Origin: Acanthochlamys bracteata
Lineage: Eukaryota; Streptophyta; Magnoliopsida; Pandanales; Velloziaceae
DNA: 64,000 bases
Assembly: GCA_019914995.1 (NCBI GenBank)
Contig: CM034128.1
Location: 5,830,501-5,894,500 of the forward strand
Direction: 5' to 3'
Of the stretch, positions 53,310-64,000 are shown in pieces (positions within the stretch are counted from its first letter, which is position 1; each line of letters starts with the position of its first letter). The notes under the pieces were generated by a model. It was not told the origin of the DNA. It ran no database searches and was given only the letters and a program-made list of their open reading frames with translations. A program made the translations under genes and the position numbers.

Positions 53310-56300
53310 TCAAGTTAACCCTCCTATGCTTCTGTTTGTACCTATAAATTAACCAAGAACACTACTTTATACTCCACAAATATTCAAAGAAATACAAAAC
53401 AAGAAAGAATACTGACAAAGAATCAATCTTCTCCCTCCCTTTTCTTGGATTAGGAAGGAATCAAATATTCTTATCATGCCCCCACAAAATGAACTCCGAT
53501 CGGAGATTACAATTTTGGACCGAAGAAGAAGAAAGCGCATCCGAGGAAGTGGTTTGGTGAGTACATCAGTCAGTTGATTTTGTAATAAAATATGAATGAC
53601 GCGTAGAGGTATAAAAATAGATGGGCCGGCCCGACCCGAGTGCAAATTTTGAGGCCTGATCCAGCTCGTTAGTATGTTATATTTATTTATTTTTAAAATA
53701 AAAAATAAAAATAATAAAAAATTAAAAAATAATTTTAAAAATTATTGATAAGTATAGAAAATATTACAAATTTGCAATATGTATATAATTATACATTTGA
53801 ACTTGTACTTGTAATATTTTTATTTAAAAATAATTCTGAAAATTATTCAGTCAAGTCTTTATTGTGAGTTATATACTGTATTTTTTTGATTACAAGTTTT
53901 CAGTCTTTCAAATAAGTTAGCACTTCAACTATCTCACTAGTAAGTTGTTCTGCGTGTTTCAATTATCCTTCCGGCTGTACTAAATGCCGATTTTGAAAAC
54001 ACCGTTGATACAGGAATAGTCAAAATACTACTTGCTAGTTGAGAGAGTACTGGATATTTTGTTGAATGTGTCTTCCACCAGTTCAAAATATTAAAATTTT
54101 TTAGGTTTTCATCGTCTTCTATATTGACAGTTATTCAAGTCCGAAGAAGACTGCATGCTGCTTGAAGTTAAAGATGATGTTAAATTTGAGGCATGCTTGA
54201 TGTAGATCAAAGACCAACAGATCATTTTTTTCTTCTTACTTTGATGAGTCTGTGCCGGTGTCGTTTGCTGTTGTTGATTCTGCAAATTACCAAACCTAAC
54301 TTCATAAACATTATAAACTTCGTACAGCTTGTTACGTAGTTATTTATAATTGAATATCGAAAATATCTAATTACATACCAATATATGTAAGAGTATTAGT
54401 AAAATACACAAATTTAAATCTAGGATCTAACATAAATGCAAAACAAAATAAAAGAGAAATACCAGACTAATATTTTTTTAATTTTTTAGTCATTATTGTA
54501 ACTATAGATCCAAGTAATTCATCTGTTACATGTAAATGTAACATAGTAAATATATTAAGAATCGAATGTAAAACTAATGGAGAAATATGATAGTAAACAC
54601 CAGATAATAAACCAGAGCATTATAAAAGTTTTTAAAAATTGTACAAATTTTTCAGCAATAATTTAATGAGTTTTAGTAAATATATTGTTACCTATTCTTG
54701 TATTATAGAAAAACATAAGTACATTTTTATAATCTAAAATATACTTTTTAACATTAAATAAGTGAAATTTCATCTTACTGGCATATTAAGATTGAACTTT
54801 CGGGGTTTTAAATGTTCTGCTATGCAATATCTCTTAAATTCAGCTAAACGTTGGTTTGAACTAGTAATCTAAGAAATAACAACGCGAATATCATTAATAT
54901 ATTCACTTATCAGCTATATAGCTGATTGTAAGATCAAGTTGATAATATGGCAAGCACAATATTGAATTAGTAAAATTTCTCCCATATATAAGCTTAGCAC
55001 CATCTCAAAAAATCGAATTGTTTTGGTATTTGCTTAAGCATTATCTACGATGATGGAGACAATGCAGTTGCTTATGCCCGATTCTTTGACTACACTTATA
55101 ATGCGCTCAGAAATATTTTTAGTATCATGTGTGGAATCAATAAATTTAAAACCAATAATTTTTTTTTACATAATCCATTGTCTATCTGAATAATGTGCAA
55201 CAACACTTAAATAATCTTATTGAGCTCTACCGCTCCAAATATCAGATGTTAACGGAATAGAAAATTTAATGAACTTAATTCAGATTTTAATATAGTGCGC
55301 ATATTATTATTATAATAAGTAATAATATCGCTTCTAATAGTTGTTCTATCAATTTTTTGAAATTATGGATAATATACTCTTTTAATATGTTTTTCATAAA
55401 AAAATGCCTCACCAAAATTAATAGGTAAATACATAGCACAAATCATACGGGCAAGGGATTTCATAGCTACAGTAGAATCATAAGATCAAGTACTTATCGA
55501 ACTACCCGTATTGAATTGAATTTGAATTTGTGAAGGTTTCATTCTGATTTCTTTTTTGGAAATACATTTTTTACCATTTGCTATTAAATATCGGATTCCT
55601 GCACTAAAATTAGTAGTTAAAAGGTTTTTACAAAACCTATATTTCGCCATTTTTGATTTAGTACCATCACTTTGCACTGTATATTTGATAGTGAATTAGT
55701 TCTAGACTTTAGAAGTTGTGACTTCTAAACATTTTGTTGTTGTCAAAGTCGATTCTGAAGCCGAACTACTTCCAACACTTGGAATTGAAAAATTTTATTG
55801 CATATTTGATAAAAACTTCTTCTTTATATTGGAGGAACATCATCTCCTTCCTCCATACGGGCAATATCTATCTCTTCTAAATTTTGATCGTCTATGTTAT
55901 AGTCATCTATATCAAAATTAATAGCACAAAAATTTGGTTCCATTTGAAATAATAACTAAAATATTTGGAGAATTAGAGAAATGTGAATTTAAGAAATAAA
56001 GTAAGAAAAATTATTTTTATAATTTTATATGAGTTTGAGTAGAATGAAAATGAGAATTGAAGAAGTTGTGTAAAAAATAAATAAGAATATGATATATTTA
56101 TAGGTGAAAAGTTGAATTTAAAAAAAAATTAACGTTGCAACCAACGGTAACACTACCGTTGTCTACCATTTCAACGGTCATGTTGACGTCAGCATGACAG
56201 TTGTTGTTTATTTTCTTGACCTGATCAACGATCAACTTTGACCGGTTAACGGAACAGTAATTGATGGATCGGCAAACCCGGCCCGGTCCTATCTCTGGTG

Positions 56301-59161
56301 ACGCACAAAGTACCACTTTGAATTTTCTCCATAATAAAGTGAAAGTCAATGACAACATGTTTCATTATAAAATGAAAAACTAGATTGGAGTACAAATATG
56401 TAGCACCAATATTGTCACATATGTGACAGGAGTAGTTGAAATTTGAACACCTAACTCAGATAGAAGAGAGCAAATCCAATTGAGTTCTGCAATAGTGGAG
56501 ACAACAGCACAATATTCAGCTTTCGTAAAGGAACGAGTAAAAGTTCATTATTTTTTTGAACTTCAGGAGATTGAATTGCGGCCTAAGTACACCACATAAG
56601 CACTGGTAAAGGTGGATCATCTTTGTTATATGCCAGTCAGCATTCGAAAATGCATGCAAATATAGAAGTGATTCACTATATAAAAATAATTCATGATTTA
56701 GTGTACTAGATAAATAACGAAAGAGGCGTATGGCTACCCAATGGTCAGTTGTTGGCCGATGCATGAACTAAGAGAGTTTATTTACTGCAAATGCAATATC
56801 CGGTCGTGTGAGAGACATATATTGAAGGCTCCCAACTATAGTCCGAAATTTTATTAGATCACACAAATTTGTGCCGGCATGAAGTGTCAATTTTGGACTG
56901 ATGGATAAGAGTCATGACCGGCTTGGCATCGACTATTTTAGTTCGGACAAGAAGATCGGTAATGTGCCGTCGTTGAGAGAGAAAAAGACCATTGTGTGGA
57001 ATTACCTCAACACCAAGAAAATATGACAATGATCCAAGATCTTTCAATGAGAATCGTTAGGCAAGAAGTTTCACAAATCGTTTTACCATATTCTGACTGT
57101 CTCTTTTAATGATCAGATCATCAACATGGATAAATAAGTAAATAAGATTTCCACCTGTATTAAGAGTGAAGAGTGAGGTGTCTGCATAGAGTTGATGAAG
57201 TTAGAGTTAAGTAAAAATATTTTGAGCTCGTGATACCAAAGCTCGTGGTGCTTCTTTGAGATCATAAATAGGTTTGTGATGTTTGCAAATATGAGTGAGA
57301 AAGTTTGGATCAATAAATTCAGGTGGTTGAGTCATATAGATATCTTAAGATAAGTGTCCATTAAAAAATGCATTATTAACATCAAGCTAACGAAGTGACC
57401 ACCCCCATTGATGGTAAGACTTAGAACAAGACGAATAGTTGTTTGTTTGATAACTGGACTAAATGTATCATTATAGTCCACTCCGGACCGTTGATGAAAT
57501 CCGTTAGCAACCAAACATGCTTTGTACCTATCAACAGAGTCATCAGATAGTAATTTAGTGCGAAAAATCTACTTACATCCCACAATATTTTGTGAGGAGT
57601 CAAATGGAACAAGTTTCCAAGTGCCATTTTGAAAAAGAGCATTAAACTCTTCGGCAAGGATATTTGAACAAAAGCATCAAATCCACTTATATGGTACTAG
57701 AGCCACCATTGCTCTAACGAACTCTATCTCCTCTTATATTTTTTTTGTTCCTTTCTCCCTAGCTCAGTAGTTTCAAATACTGTCAATGGCTAATTTCTCT
57801 ACATCATCTATTACTTCTTTTATCATCACTCAATATTCCAATCAACAATTGATTGCCATCAACGTTGTCACTCAAGCTCCAATTAAAACTCAATGATACA
57901 AACTATCTCTCATGAAAATTTCAATTCAGCACTCTTCTTATTGGTTTTGATCTTATTGGCTTTATTGATTGATCTAAACCGTGTCCACCACCCACTATTA
58001 CTACAGACAGTTTAGTAATTACCAATCTAACTTATACTCACTGGAACATCAAGATCAGTTGATCTTCAATGCATTCATTGCATCTATATCTCCAAACATT
58101 ATTTCATTCATTGCCGGTAGCACTACCTCCAGTGATGTTTGGCATATTCTTGCCAAAACCTATGCCAAGCCAACACGCGGTCGCCGTTTATAAATTTGAT
58201 TTCATTTCAAAAATCCTTAGAAGGGTTTTCAAAGTGTCACGGAATACTTACGGAGAATTAAAGAGTATACCGATGAACTTGCACTAATTGGTACTCCTAT
58301 GGATGCCGAAAACCTACTTGAGGAAATTTTAAGTGGTCTTGTCAATAAATTTCATGATCTTTTTGTTGCTCTCCAAGCTCGCGAGACCTCAATTTTGCTT
58401 GAGAAACTATATAAAAAGCTCCTCGCTCTTGAAACCAATCATCTGAATGTAAAATTTAAGGCTCAACCAATAACAGTGACTGTTAATCCAGCACACAGAA
58501 ATTCAAAGCCTCGTCCCTCTTTCAGCTCTGATACTATGTAGAGAATTGTACTCAATGACTTATTCTTTTATTGGTATGAGCACATATATATACACTCAAG
58601 GTTTTCAAAAATTAAATATTTTTAAAATCAAATCTTTCTAAAATCAAGTCAAATCAGATCTTTCTAGAATAAAATAAAATCTAATCTTTCTAAATAAAAT
58701 CTTTTTAAATTAAACACTCCAAATATAGGAATGAATCAAATATCCTTATCATAATCAGTATGAGATGGCCTGTATGCTTTAGATATTTCGCTATAGTCCT
58801 GAAACAGATGATTGTAAACTCAAGTTTTTGTAACGAACACATGAACAGAAAAAAGAAGAGGTTCCTGGAGATGATAAAAAAGAAATTATAGGAATCAAAG
58901 TCAAACTTGAGCATTGTACAACAGTTCACAAAAATCCTTTCTTACAGGCAGTGGGTGTGGTTTGCATGATTACGTCAAAGCTGTTAGGTTCAGAGTATTG
59001 TTTTGCATTTGGTTTGCAGTCCTGTATGAAGTTAGTGTTTCACAACAAAACGTTAGATTTTGTTTACCGTTTGAGCTGCTAATTTGTTGGAGAAGACGGC
59101 TACCACATGAGCGACAAAGATAATGAAACAATGCAAGAGGTTTTCTACATGTCGCACCCAT
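53310..59161 (-). CDS. Candidate small gene interrupted by nested transposons in an intron
   Basis: A possible exon 1 at 59161-59068 starts [15 protein letters not shown] and continues with Arg/Ser/Leu-rich residues, like a mitochondrial targeting peptide. It ends at a fair donor (ACG then GTAAAC) and is preceded by a pyrimidine-rich leader (59230-59440). A possible terminal exon begins at 53341 after TTTATAG and, in the matching phase, stops at 53310, giving a product of only about 42 aa. The 5.7-kb gap holds the copia and hAT insertions. Another splice-like segment (58977-58942) does not keep the frame. I do not recognise the family; this is a weak model that needs transcript evidence. Confidence 0.25.
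53604..56297 (-). mobile_element. hAT-family DNA transposon inserted in the copia element (degenerate transposase)
   Basis: Ends TAGAGGTATAAAAATAG (left) and CAGAGATAGGACCGGG (right, opposite strand) are hAT-like. Flanking octamers ATGACGCG (53596-53603) and GTGACGCA (56298-56305) agree at 6 of 8 bases, and removing the element rejoins the copia reading frame. The minus strand encodes scattered transposase pieces: a BED-type zinc-finger remnant ([13 protein letters not shown], about 55690-55550), LARMI..., the [10 protein letters not shown] motif (about 54960-54920) and a C-terminal hATC dimerisation region ([19 protein letters not shown], ending [10 protein letters not shown], about 54050-53950). 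Numerous stops and shifts make it inactive. The length of 2.7 kb is compatible with an Ac-like element that has lost sequence. Confidence 0.85.
57692..58541 (+). pseudogene. copia gag fragment, inverted relative to pol
   Basis: The plus strand carries a primer-binding-site-like TGGTACTAGAGCC (57692-57704), then a gag frame from about 57786 (MANFSTSS). It continues in pieces through [30 protein letters not shown], and [20 protein letters not shown] to [10 protein letters not shown] at 58541. These match the UBN2-type gag of plant Ty1/copia elements. Several frame breaks are present. The surrounding pol and LTR are on the minus strand. Confidence 0.8.
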
Positions 59162-59899
59162 CCTCGATTATAAAATCCTAACAAATAGGATTCCAACGAG
59201 CGGTGGAGAGAAGCAGTAGTGAGGATAGCCTGCAATTAGAGTTCTGACGCGCTTGCGAGCTCAAGCAGCAGTGGGGAGGAGGCTAGAGGAAAAAACCTTC
59301 CGTTGATCGTCATCGGGGACGGAAAGAGAAGGAATCCACAGGGAGGGGGAGAGGGCAGCGAAGAGGAGTGAAGAAGAAGAAAATCGGGAGAGAAGAAAGA
59401 AATGGAAGTCTGAGCGGCAGGAAAGCTCATATACCATCTTAATTTTTCAAACTTAGGGGACGTTTGGTTGGGAGTACTTTTTGAAAAGGAGCTTTTAGGA
59501 AAGAAGCTTTTGGATAAAAAATATTTGGAAGTGCTTTTTTTTAAGGAACTTTTCAATTGAATATGACGAATTTGCCTTTTAATGTAGAAAAATTTATGTA
59601 TAATTGTTTAATGTATATAATAGCCAATATTAACATCATTTTATTTTTAAACATTTATTATTCATATACCGAAATAATTGTTAAAAATGATTTCATAGTA
59701 ATTTGTATTGATCTAAATATTAGTTTGGAATATATTCCTCATTAAATGGATATAAGAGCATGAACATATTATTATATATATAGTCAAATATTGATTAAAA
59801 ATAATCATACATTTGACATTCTTATTGCAATTTCATCTCGATATATGCCAGTTTAAAATACTGTTATCAGTATTTAGCTGAACCGGCTGAACATCCGAC

Positions 59900-61120
59900 A
59901 TACTGCACGATTCATCTTCATTCAATGCAACAAAACTTTCACGTTCTGCAACAGCGAATGCATCATCGTAAACGTCTGTCTTCTAATAAAGTTATGAATC
60001 GTCATAGTGGCAATGAAAATGCCACGTTGAATTTCAAATTTATATCTGGGCATATGATTCAAATTTGCAAATCGAGCTTTCACATGCCAAAAGTGCGTTT
60101 AATAATATTTATGCATGACGAATGCAAATGATTGAACTTTTCTTTTGGCCCTTCAGGCTTCGCAGCTGTGCAATACCTGCACGCTGAAAGTCACTCAGAT
60201 GATATCTAATGTCTTCCGCAGCCATAAAATCTTCTCTGTGTGGATAACCAGCATCTACCAATTAATATTTATTGCCTTTAGGAAGAGGGAAATCTGGCCT
60301 ATGTAATGCATCGTCCAATATCCTTGCATCGTAAATACATCTTTCTCAACCAGCTGTCACAAATGTGAAGCACATGTTGAAATCACAAACGGTCAGAATA
60401 TTTTGAGTGAGATATCTGTTACGGCCAATATAAGGTATACCATCATCAGCGGACAGTTTAGCCTCTATATGCGTCCCGTCCAGAGGTCCAATGCAATCCT
60501 ATAATGATATATTCAGATATGAAAGTTATGAAAAATAAATTTATTTTTATATAACATTATGAGAAATCACTAATGAAATTGCATACTTGAAACCAAAGAA
60601 GATATTGTGTATTTTCTGATCTATGGTAGATTACACTGTCATTGTATCGTGGATATGCTCGAATCAAATCTACTGCTAAAATTAATATCGCTTTTAATGT
60701 TCTACGAAAGTGTTTGTGAATTGTTTCGCCCAAGTGATTAAATATATCTTGAACCAATCTATTTGTAGAACAGTGTGTACAAGTTAATAGGAATATGCCA
60801 ACGCTTTGCTGAATCGTTGTTGCTCGAGTTGGCTTCAATCCGTAACGTGTAAGCAAGATTTCACACAATGCAAAAAAATACTTTTTCTCATGCGAAAGTT
60901 AGAATAGCATCGACTTTCATTTCCCGCTAATATTTTCAAACTATATTGATGATCCGGACGTATAGATGTATGACACGGAGTTTTCAGCATATAACTTTCG
61001 ATATAAACAGCTTTACGTAGACGTGACATAAAGAGGTGCATCCATTCATCTATACCTTCGTTATTATCATCCTCACATAAGAACAATTCAGAGACGTACA
61101 ACTATCATCATCATCCTCCG
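59900..61120 (-). pseudogene. PIF/Harbinger DDE transposase (ORF2), degenerate
   Basis: Readable pieces in order on the minus strand: YVSELFLCEDDN (about 61100), an N-terminal helix-rich block with CTHCSTNRLVQDIFNHLGE (60760-60690), DCIGPLDGTHIEAKLSADDG (first catalytic Asp, about 60500), YDARILDDALHRPDFPLPKG (second Asp region, about 60320), LVDAGYPHREDFMAAEDIRY (60260-60200, holding the likely Glu), and NIIKRTFGM with MPRYKFEIQRGIFIATM (about 60100-60010). In-frame TGA and TAA interrupt it (after FVTAG and after KGNKY). The family excises the element by a DDE nuclease fold; this copy cannot. Confidence 0.85.
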
Positions 61121-61439
61121 AATCAGCTATTTATCTATAAACAAAAATCATAATATATAAGTTATGCTTTAATGCATGAATAACATACATACAATAAGAC
61201 CAGTTAAAATCATAAACTAAACACAATTCTCACACTACAACAAGCATAATGCATGACAAAATAAGTAAAAAGCAATTATCAAGTGTTCGTATATATAAAC
61301 CTACAAATCAACGGATAGAAACATAGTGAATCCAGAACGACAAACATACGGACACAATAACATTAACCAAATCAAGAGAGCTCTACTACACAAAAAGATT
61401 TTCATTTTGATATATTAGTACAATAGAGTGACTCAGGGG

Positions 61440-62490
61440 TTCTTTTTCATTTGCTCCCCGAGTTGTTCTTCAAATATTGCTCATAACTGTACTCTAACCA
61501 TGACACGCGACATTCATCATCTCGCTGCTCTCTAAGAATGGACCTGTTATCTTTTCTTTTGAATAACATACAAGCATGATTCTAGAGGACGCCGCCACGC
61601 TGGATTCCTCGAGTTTGCTTAAGTAATTGCATGCATTCCGCCACATCACTAGATGATTTTCCTAATACCTCCACAAATATAGGAGCTTTTGCAGGTATGG
61701 CTTTTGCAATGGAATCCAAACTCTGTTATAGTGACATTTTTTTTGTGGTGCTGCTACTTCAGATGGCGCTCTAGTAAGTCTGGAGCTGGATGTAGGAAAC
61801 CAAGTCTTTCTCAATCATAACGGCATGTTGTACATCTTTAGGACCATCAGCTGCTTTGTGAATATCATCACTATCTCCATTGCTTTTTTCGTCGCTTGGA
61901 CCTTTCGGTTCATCTAGGTAGTCTCTATCAAGTTGTGATGAGGACTTTACACCTTCTTACGCGTAGAAACAATTCCGTCAAATAGACGACTGTGCTGATT
62001 ACGAATTAAAAATAAATCTTTATCCTTAGATTTTCTGTACTTAGAGTCAGCCTATTCAAATAACAAATTATCAGCAAATGATGAAATTGAAATAATAATA
62101 TAAATATAACATAAAGTTTGCAAGGAGACATGTACCTCAATCTTTGCATCCGACCACTCATCAGTAGCAACGATCTTGTTGTTTGCAGCGTTCTATCCCA
62201 AACCTCTCTCATGGAAAACTAACTTTTTATAAATAATAAATTCAGCTCTCATATTATCCCAACAATTTTTTAGCTGTTTCTGATTATAGTTCTCGTTAAA
62301 GTAGTTGTTGAATGCACGACGAATGTTAGACCAACCATCTGTATTGAAATGTGATGAATGCTTATTACCTTTTCTGATATCTTCTTCACAAAGTTCAATA
62401 AACTTACACAACTATCTGACCAATGCGCAGGGTCTTTGGTACGACGCTTTTTTTGGGCATAGACATCTAATAATCGTATCACGTACACCC
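61440..62490 (-). pseudogene. PIF/Harbinger ORF1, Myb/SANT-like DNA-binding protein, degenerate
   Basis: The minus strand encodes FIELCEEDIRKGNKHSSHF then GWSNIRRAFNNYF and NQKQLKNCWDNMRAEF (62411-62230), the trihelix-like Myb/SANT domain of PIF ORF1 and of LIMYB-type plant proteins. After a break near 62200 it continues with WDRTLQTT and related residues. The downstream part to 61440 is Ser/Thr- and acidic-rich and badly broken. In the superfamily ORF1 binds DNA and assists ORF2 during transposition. Confidence 0.75.
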
Positions 62491-62855
62491 AATCATAAAC
62501 TCTTATCTCTCAAATATATTATTATAAGAATAAATTCATTATGTAATATATACCTATACAATTCCATAACACTGTGCATATCAAACAAATCTACAAGCAT
62601 GTATTCAAAATCTCAAGCCAAACAAGCAGATACATAAATGACAAACAAACATAACAAAGTGATAATACTAAAAGTTGTGTATATATATGGACTTTTCTTT
62701 GGGTATTTGAAATCGTGGCAACAATTATATACTACAAACAGAAGCATCAAATATTATAAGATGGGCTTGCATTTACTAGCATATGACAAAAAAGATAGTC
62801 ACCGGTGTCTATTTTGGAAATGAAATGCACCCAAAACACACTGCCAAACGAGCAC

Positions 62856-63345
62856 TAATAATCAAGACGCAAAACAGAAAATTCTACTATTTTTGGCATG
62901 CATGATATGCAACTCATTGGTTACTGAATCAAAGGAGCTGTAACGTATGAAAATATTGGCATACCAAAGCTTGCTAATTACTTTCTCCAATAATATCATA
63001 AAACTATGCCATATCTAATGTAGCATAATTGTACAAGGCAGTGACATTCCACAACAGTCCATTATGCTTTGTTGATGTAGAACAATTTCAGTTCTCCAAG
63101 ACTTCTCAGATTTTTGTTTCTATGTTATATAATTGCAACAATCATATCATTAAAGCATCCATTCATCGCTTAAAAAGAGTTTACCCAAAATAATACACCT
63201 TCAAGTCAACATCAAATTCAACAGTAACATGACATTATTGATTGCTATAAGAATATAATGTGTAATCTCGAAAGCCAATCAAACAACTAGTATACATTTA
63301 TCGCCAAAATATTCATGACACAATAACACTCATAAATTTAAAAGT
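62856..63345. other. AT-rich DNA right of the PIF element, no gene seen
   Basis: Only short frames and no recognisable domain. Confidence 0.4.
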
Positions 63346-63349
63346 TTGA

Positions 63350-63602
63350 AGCATGTTTACCGATCATTTAAACACACTTTTTTAAAAAAAAAATTATTTC
63401 AAACTAACTTTTAAAATAAAATAAACATAAATTTTAAAATTAATTTTTTCAATCAAAACTTTTATTTTTAAAATTCTTAAAATAAAATTTTATTTTTAAA
63501 CTCAATTTAATAAATTATAAAAACTGAATTTATTTTCAATTTTATTTTTTAATTAATTCTTGTTTAAAAATCCAGTTCAAACAAAAAAAGCATGCCCTTA
63601 TA
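63350..63602. mobile_element. Possible MITE
   Basis: AGCATGTTTACC near 63351 and, on the opposite strand, AGGGCATGCTTTTTTTG near 63601 are weakly inverted. The body carries AAATAAAATT-type words like those of the 46789 MITE. The ends are too diverged for a firm call. Confidence 0.35.
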
Positions 63603-64000
63603 GTCAGTTATGAATTGTTAGATGCGTTAGGAACTGCACCTTTATCTATTCAGTTTAGCAAGATATACTTGTGGAAGCTGCATAAGGAACACTCATATGG
63701 CAGTTGCTCTAGAAAGTTGAAAGATCCCTTTTAATTTAGAAGACAATAGACAAAGGTAAGCTCAGTAGATATCGTTTTAAAAAAGAATGAAATTAAAGAT
63801 ATTATAATTTGAAAATACACAGAGCAACGATATTCAAAGATGCAAAAAATTGGTCTTCTATAAGAGCCACAAATTAGTATTGTCCGACTTCCCAGCAGTT
63901 TTCATTGCTTAATCCTAGAAGCTTAAGATCCTGTAGGATCCATTTAACAATGCTTGCACTAAAAGGTCAAACTATATTAGATGTAGAAGGAATCAGGACT
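63603..64000. other. Right edge of window, nothing recognised
   Basis: No convincing coding frame, repeat end or RNA gene in the last 400 bases. Confidence 0.4.

Larger units (their letters stand above)
53450..58751 (-). mobile_element. Ty1/copia retrotransposon, rearranged and decayed
   Basis: Minus-strand 5' LTR at 58751-58537 (TGATAAGGATATT...TCTACA, 215 bp) is followed by a tRNA-Met-type primer-binding site (TAGTATCAGAGC, 58536-58525). Pol fragments on the minus strand: reverse transcriptase 57660-57110 (ACLVANGF-like region, [10 protein letters not shown]) and RT/RNase H junction 57050-56510 ([29 protein letters not shown]). After a hAT insertion come [14 protein letters not shown] (about 53590-53540) and a polypurine tract TTTTGTGGGGGCA (53489-53477) next to a second LTR start (TGATAAGAATATT, 53476). 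Only about 25 bases of that 3' LTR are recognisable. Integrase was not seen and gag is inverted. Many stops are present and it is not active. Confidence 0.85.
59456..62855 (-). mobile_element. PIF/Harbinger DNA transposon remnant, about 3.4 kb
   Basis: Terminal sequences GGGGACGTTTGG (59456) and, on the opposite strand, GTGCTCGTTTGG (ending 62855) are inverted repeats matching at 9 of 12 bases. The left flank is TTA and the right flank TAA, so the expected identical 3-bp duplication is not proven. Between them, on the minus strand, lie the two genes typical of the superfamily: a Myb/SANT-like protein (upstream) and a DDE nuclease (downstream). Both are broken. Confidence 0.7.

Noticed and set aside
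53604-56297. The segment as a functional BED zinc-finger host gene domesticated from hAT
   Set aside because: Many in-frame stops and shifts across the transposase exclude a domesticated protein.

Overview
This is nuclear DNA from a flowering plant, most likely a eudicot. The genes are split by many AT-rich introns, spacers are long and AT-rich, and plant-type transposons (hAT, PIF/Harbinger, Ty1/copia) and Tourist-like MITEs are scattered through them. I cannot name the species.

Left part (1-14.1 kb): two ordinary genes on the minus strand. The first is the N-terminal and catalytic half of the DNA polymerase epsilon catalytic subunit (POL2), 25 exons running off the left edge. The second is a complete 10-exon monodehydroascorbate reductase (434 aa) ending in a peroxisomal-type SKI tripeptide.

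Middle (14.1-35.8 kb): no intact gene. It holds Tourist-like MITEs, a decayed AGC-VIII protein kinase pseudogene (20.7-23.7 kb, minus strand) and a near-identical 6.4-kb head-to-tail duplication (22548-28923 and 28924-35296). The duplication carries the pseudogene's first exon and a non-autonomous hAT element in both copies. The second copy therefore has an orphan exon 1 with no kinase C-lobe.

Right-centre (35.8-43.6 kb): two convergent genes. One is an AGC-VIII kinase of the KIPK/D6PK-related group (plus strand, 2 exons). The other is a plastid-type alkaline/neutral invertase (minus strand, 6 exons). Each has one- or two-base deletions that break an otherwise well-conserved frame. This looks more like consensus-sequence error than decay, but I cannot settle it here.

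Right part (43.6-64 kb): repeat-rich. It contains MITEs, a possible gypsy-type LTR remnant, and a rearranged Ty1/copia element on the minus strand. A degenerate hAT transposon is inserted into the copia element, with an imperfect 8-bp target-site duplication. The copia gag lies in the opposite orientation to its pol, between two inverted primer-binding sites. These insertions may sit in an intron of a small minus-strand gene. A PIF/Harbinger transposon remnant with both of its genes follows.

The functional genes are not an operon or pathway: they serve DNA replication, ascorbate recycling, auxin-type kinase signalling and sucrose cleavage, and are neighbours only by position. I found no convincing undescribed biological system. 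The most informative structures are the tandem duplication that copied half of a dead kinase, the nested and inverted retroelement, and the link between a hAT MITE and a nearby hAT transposon.
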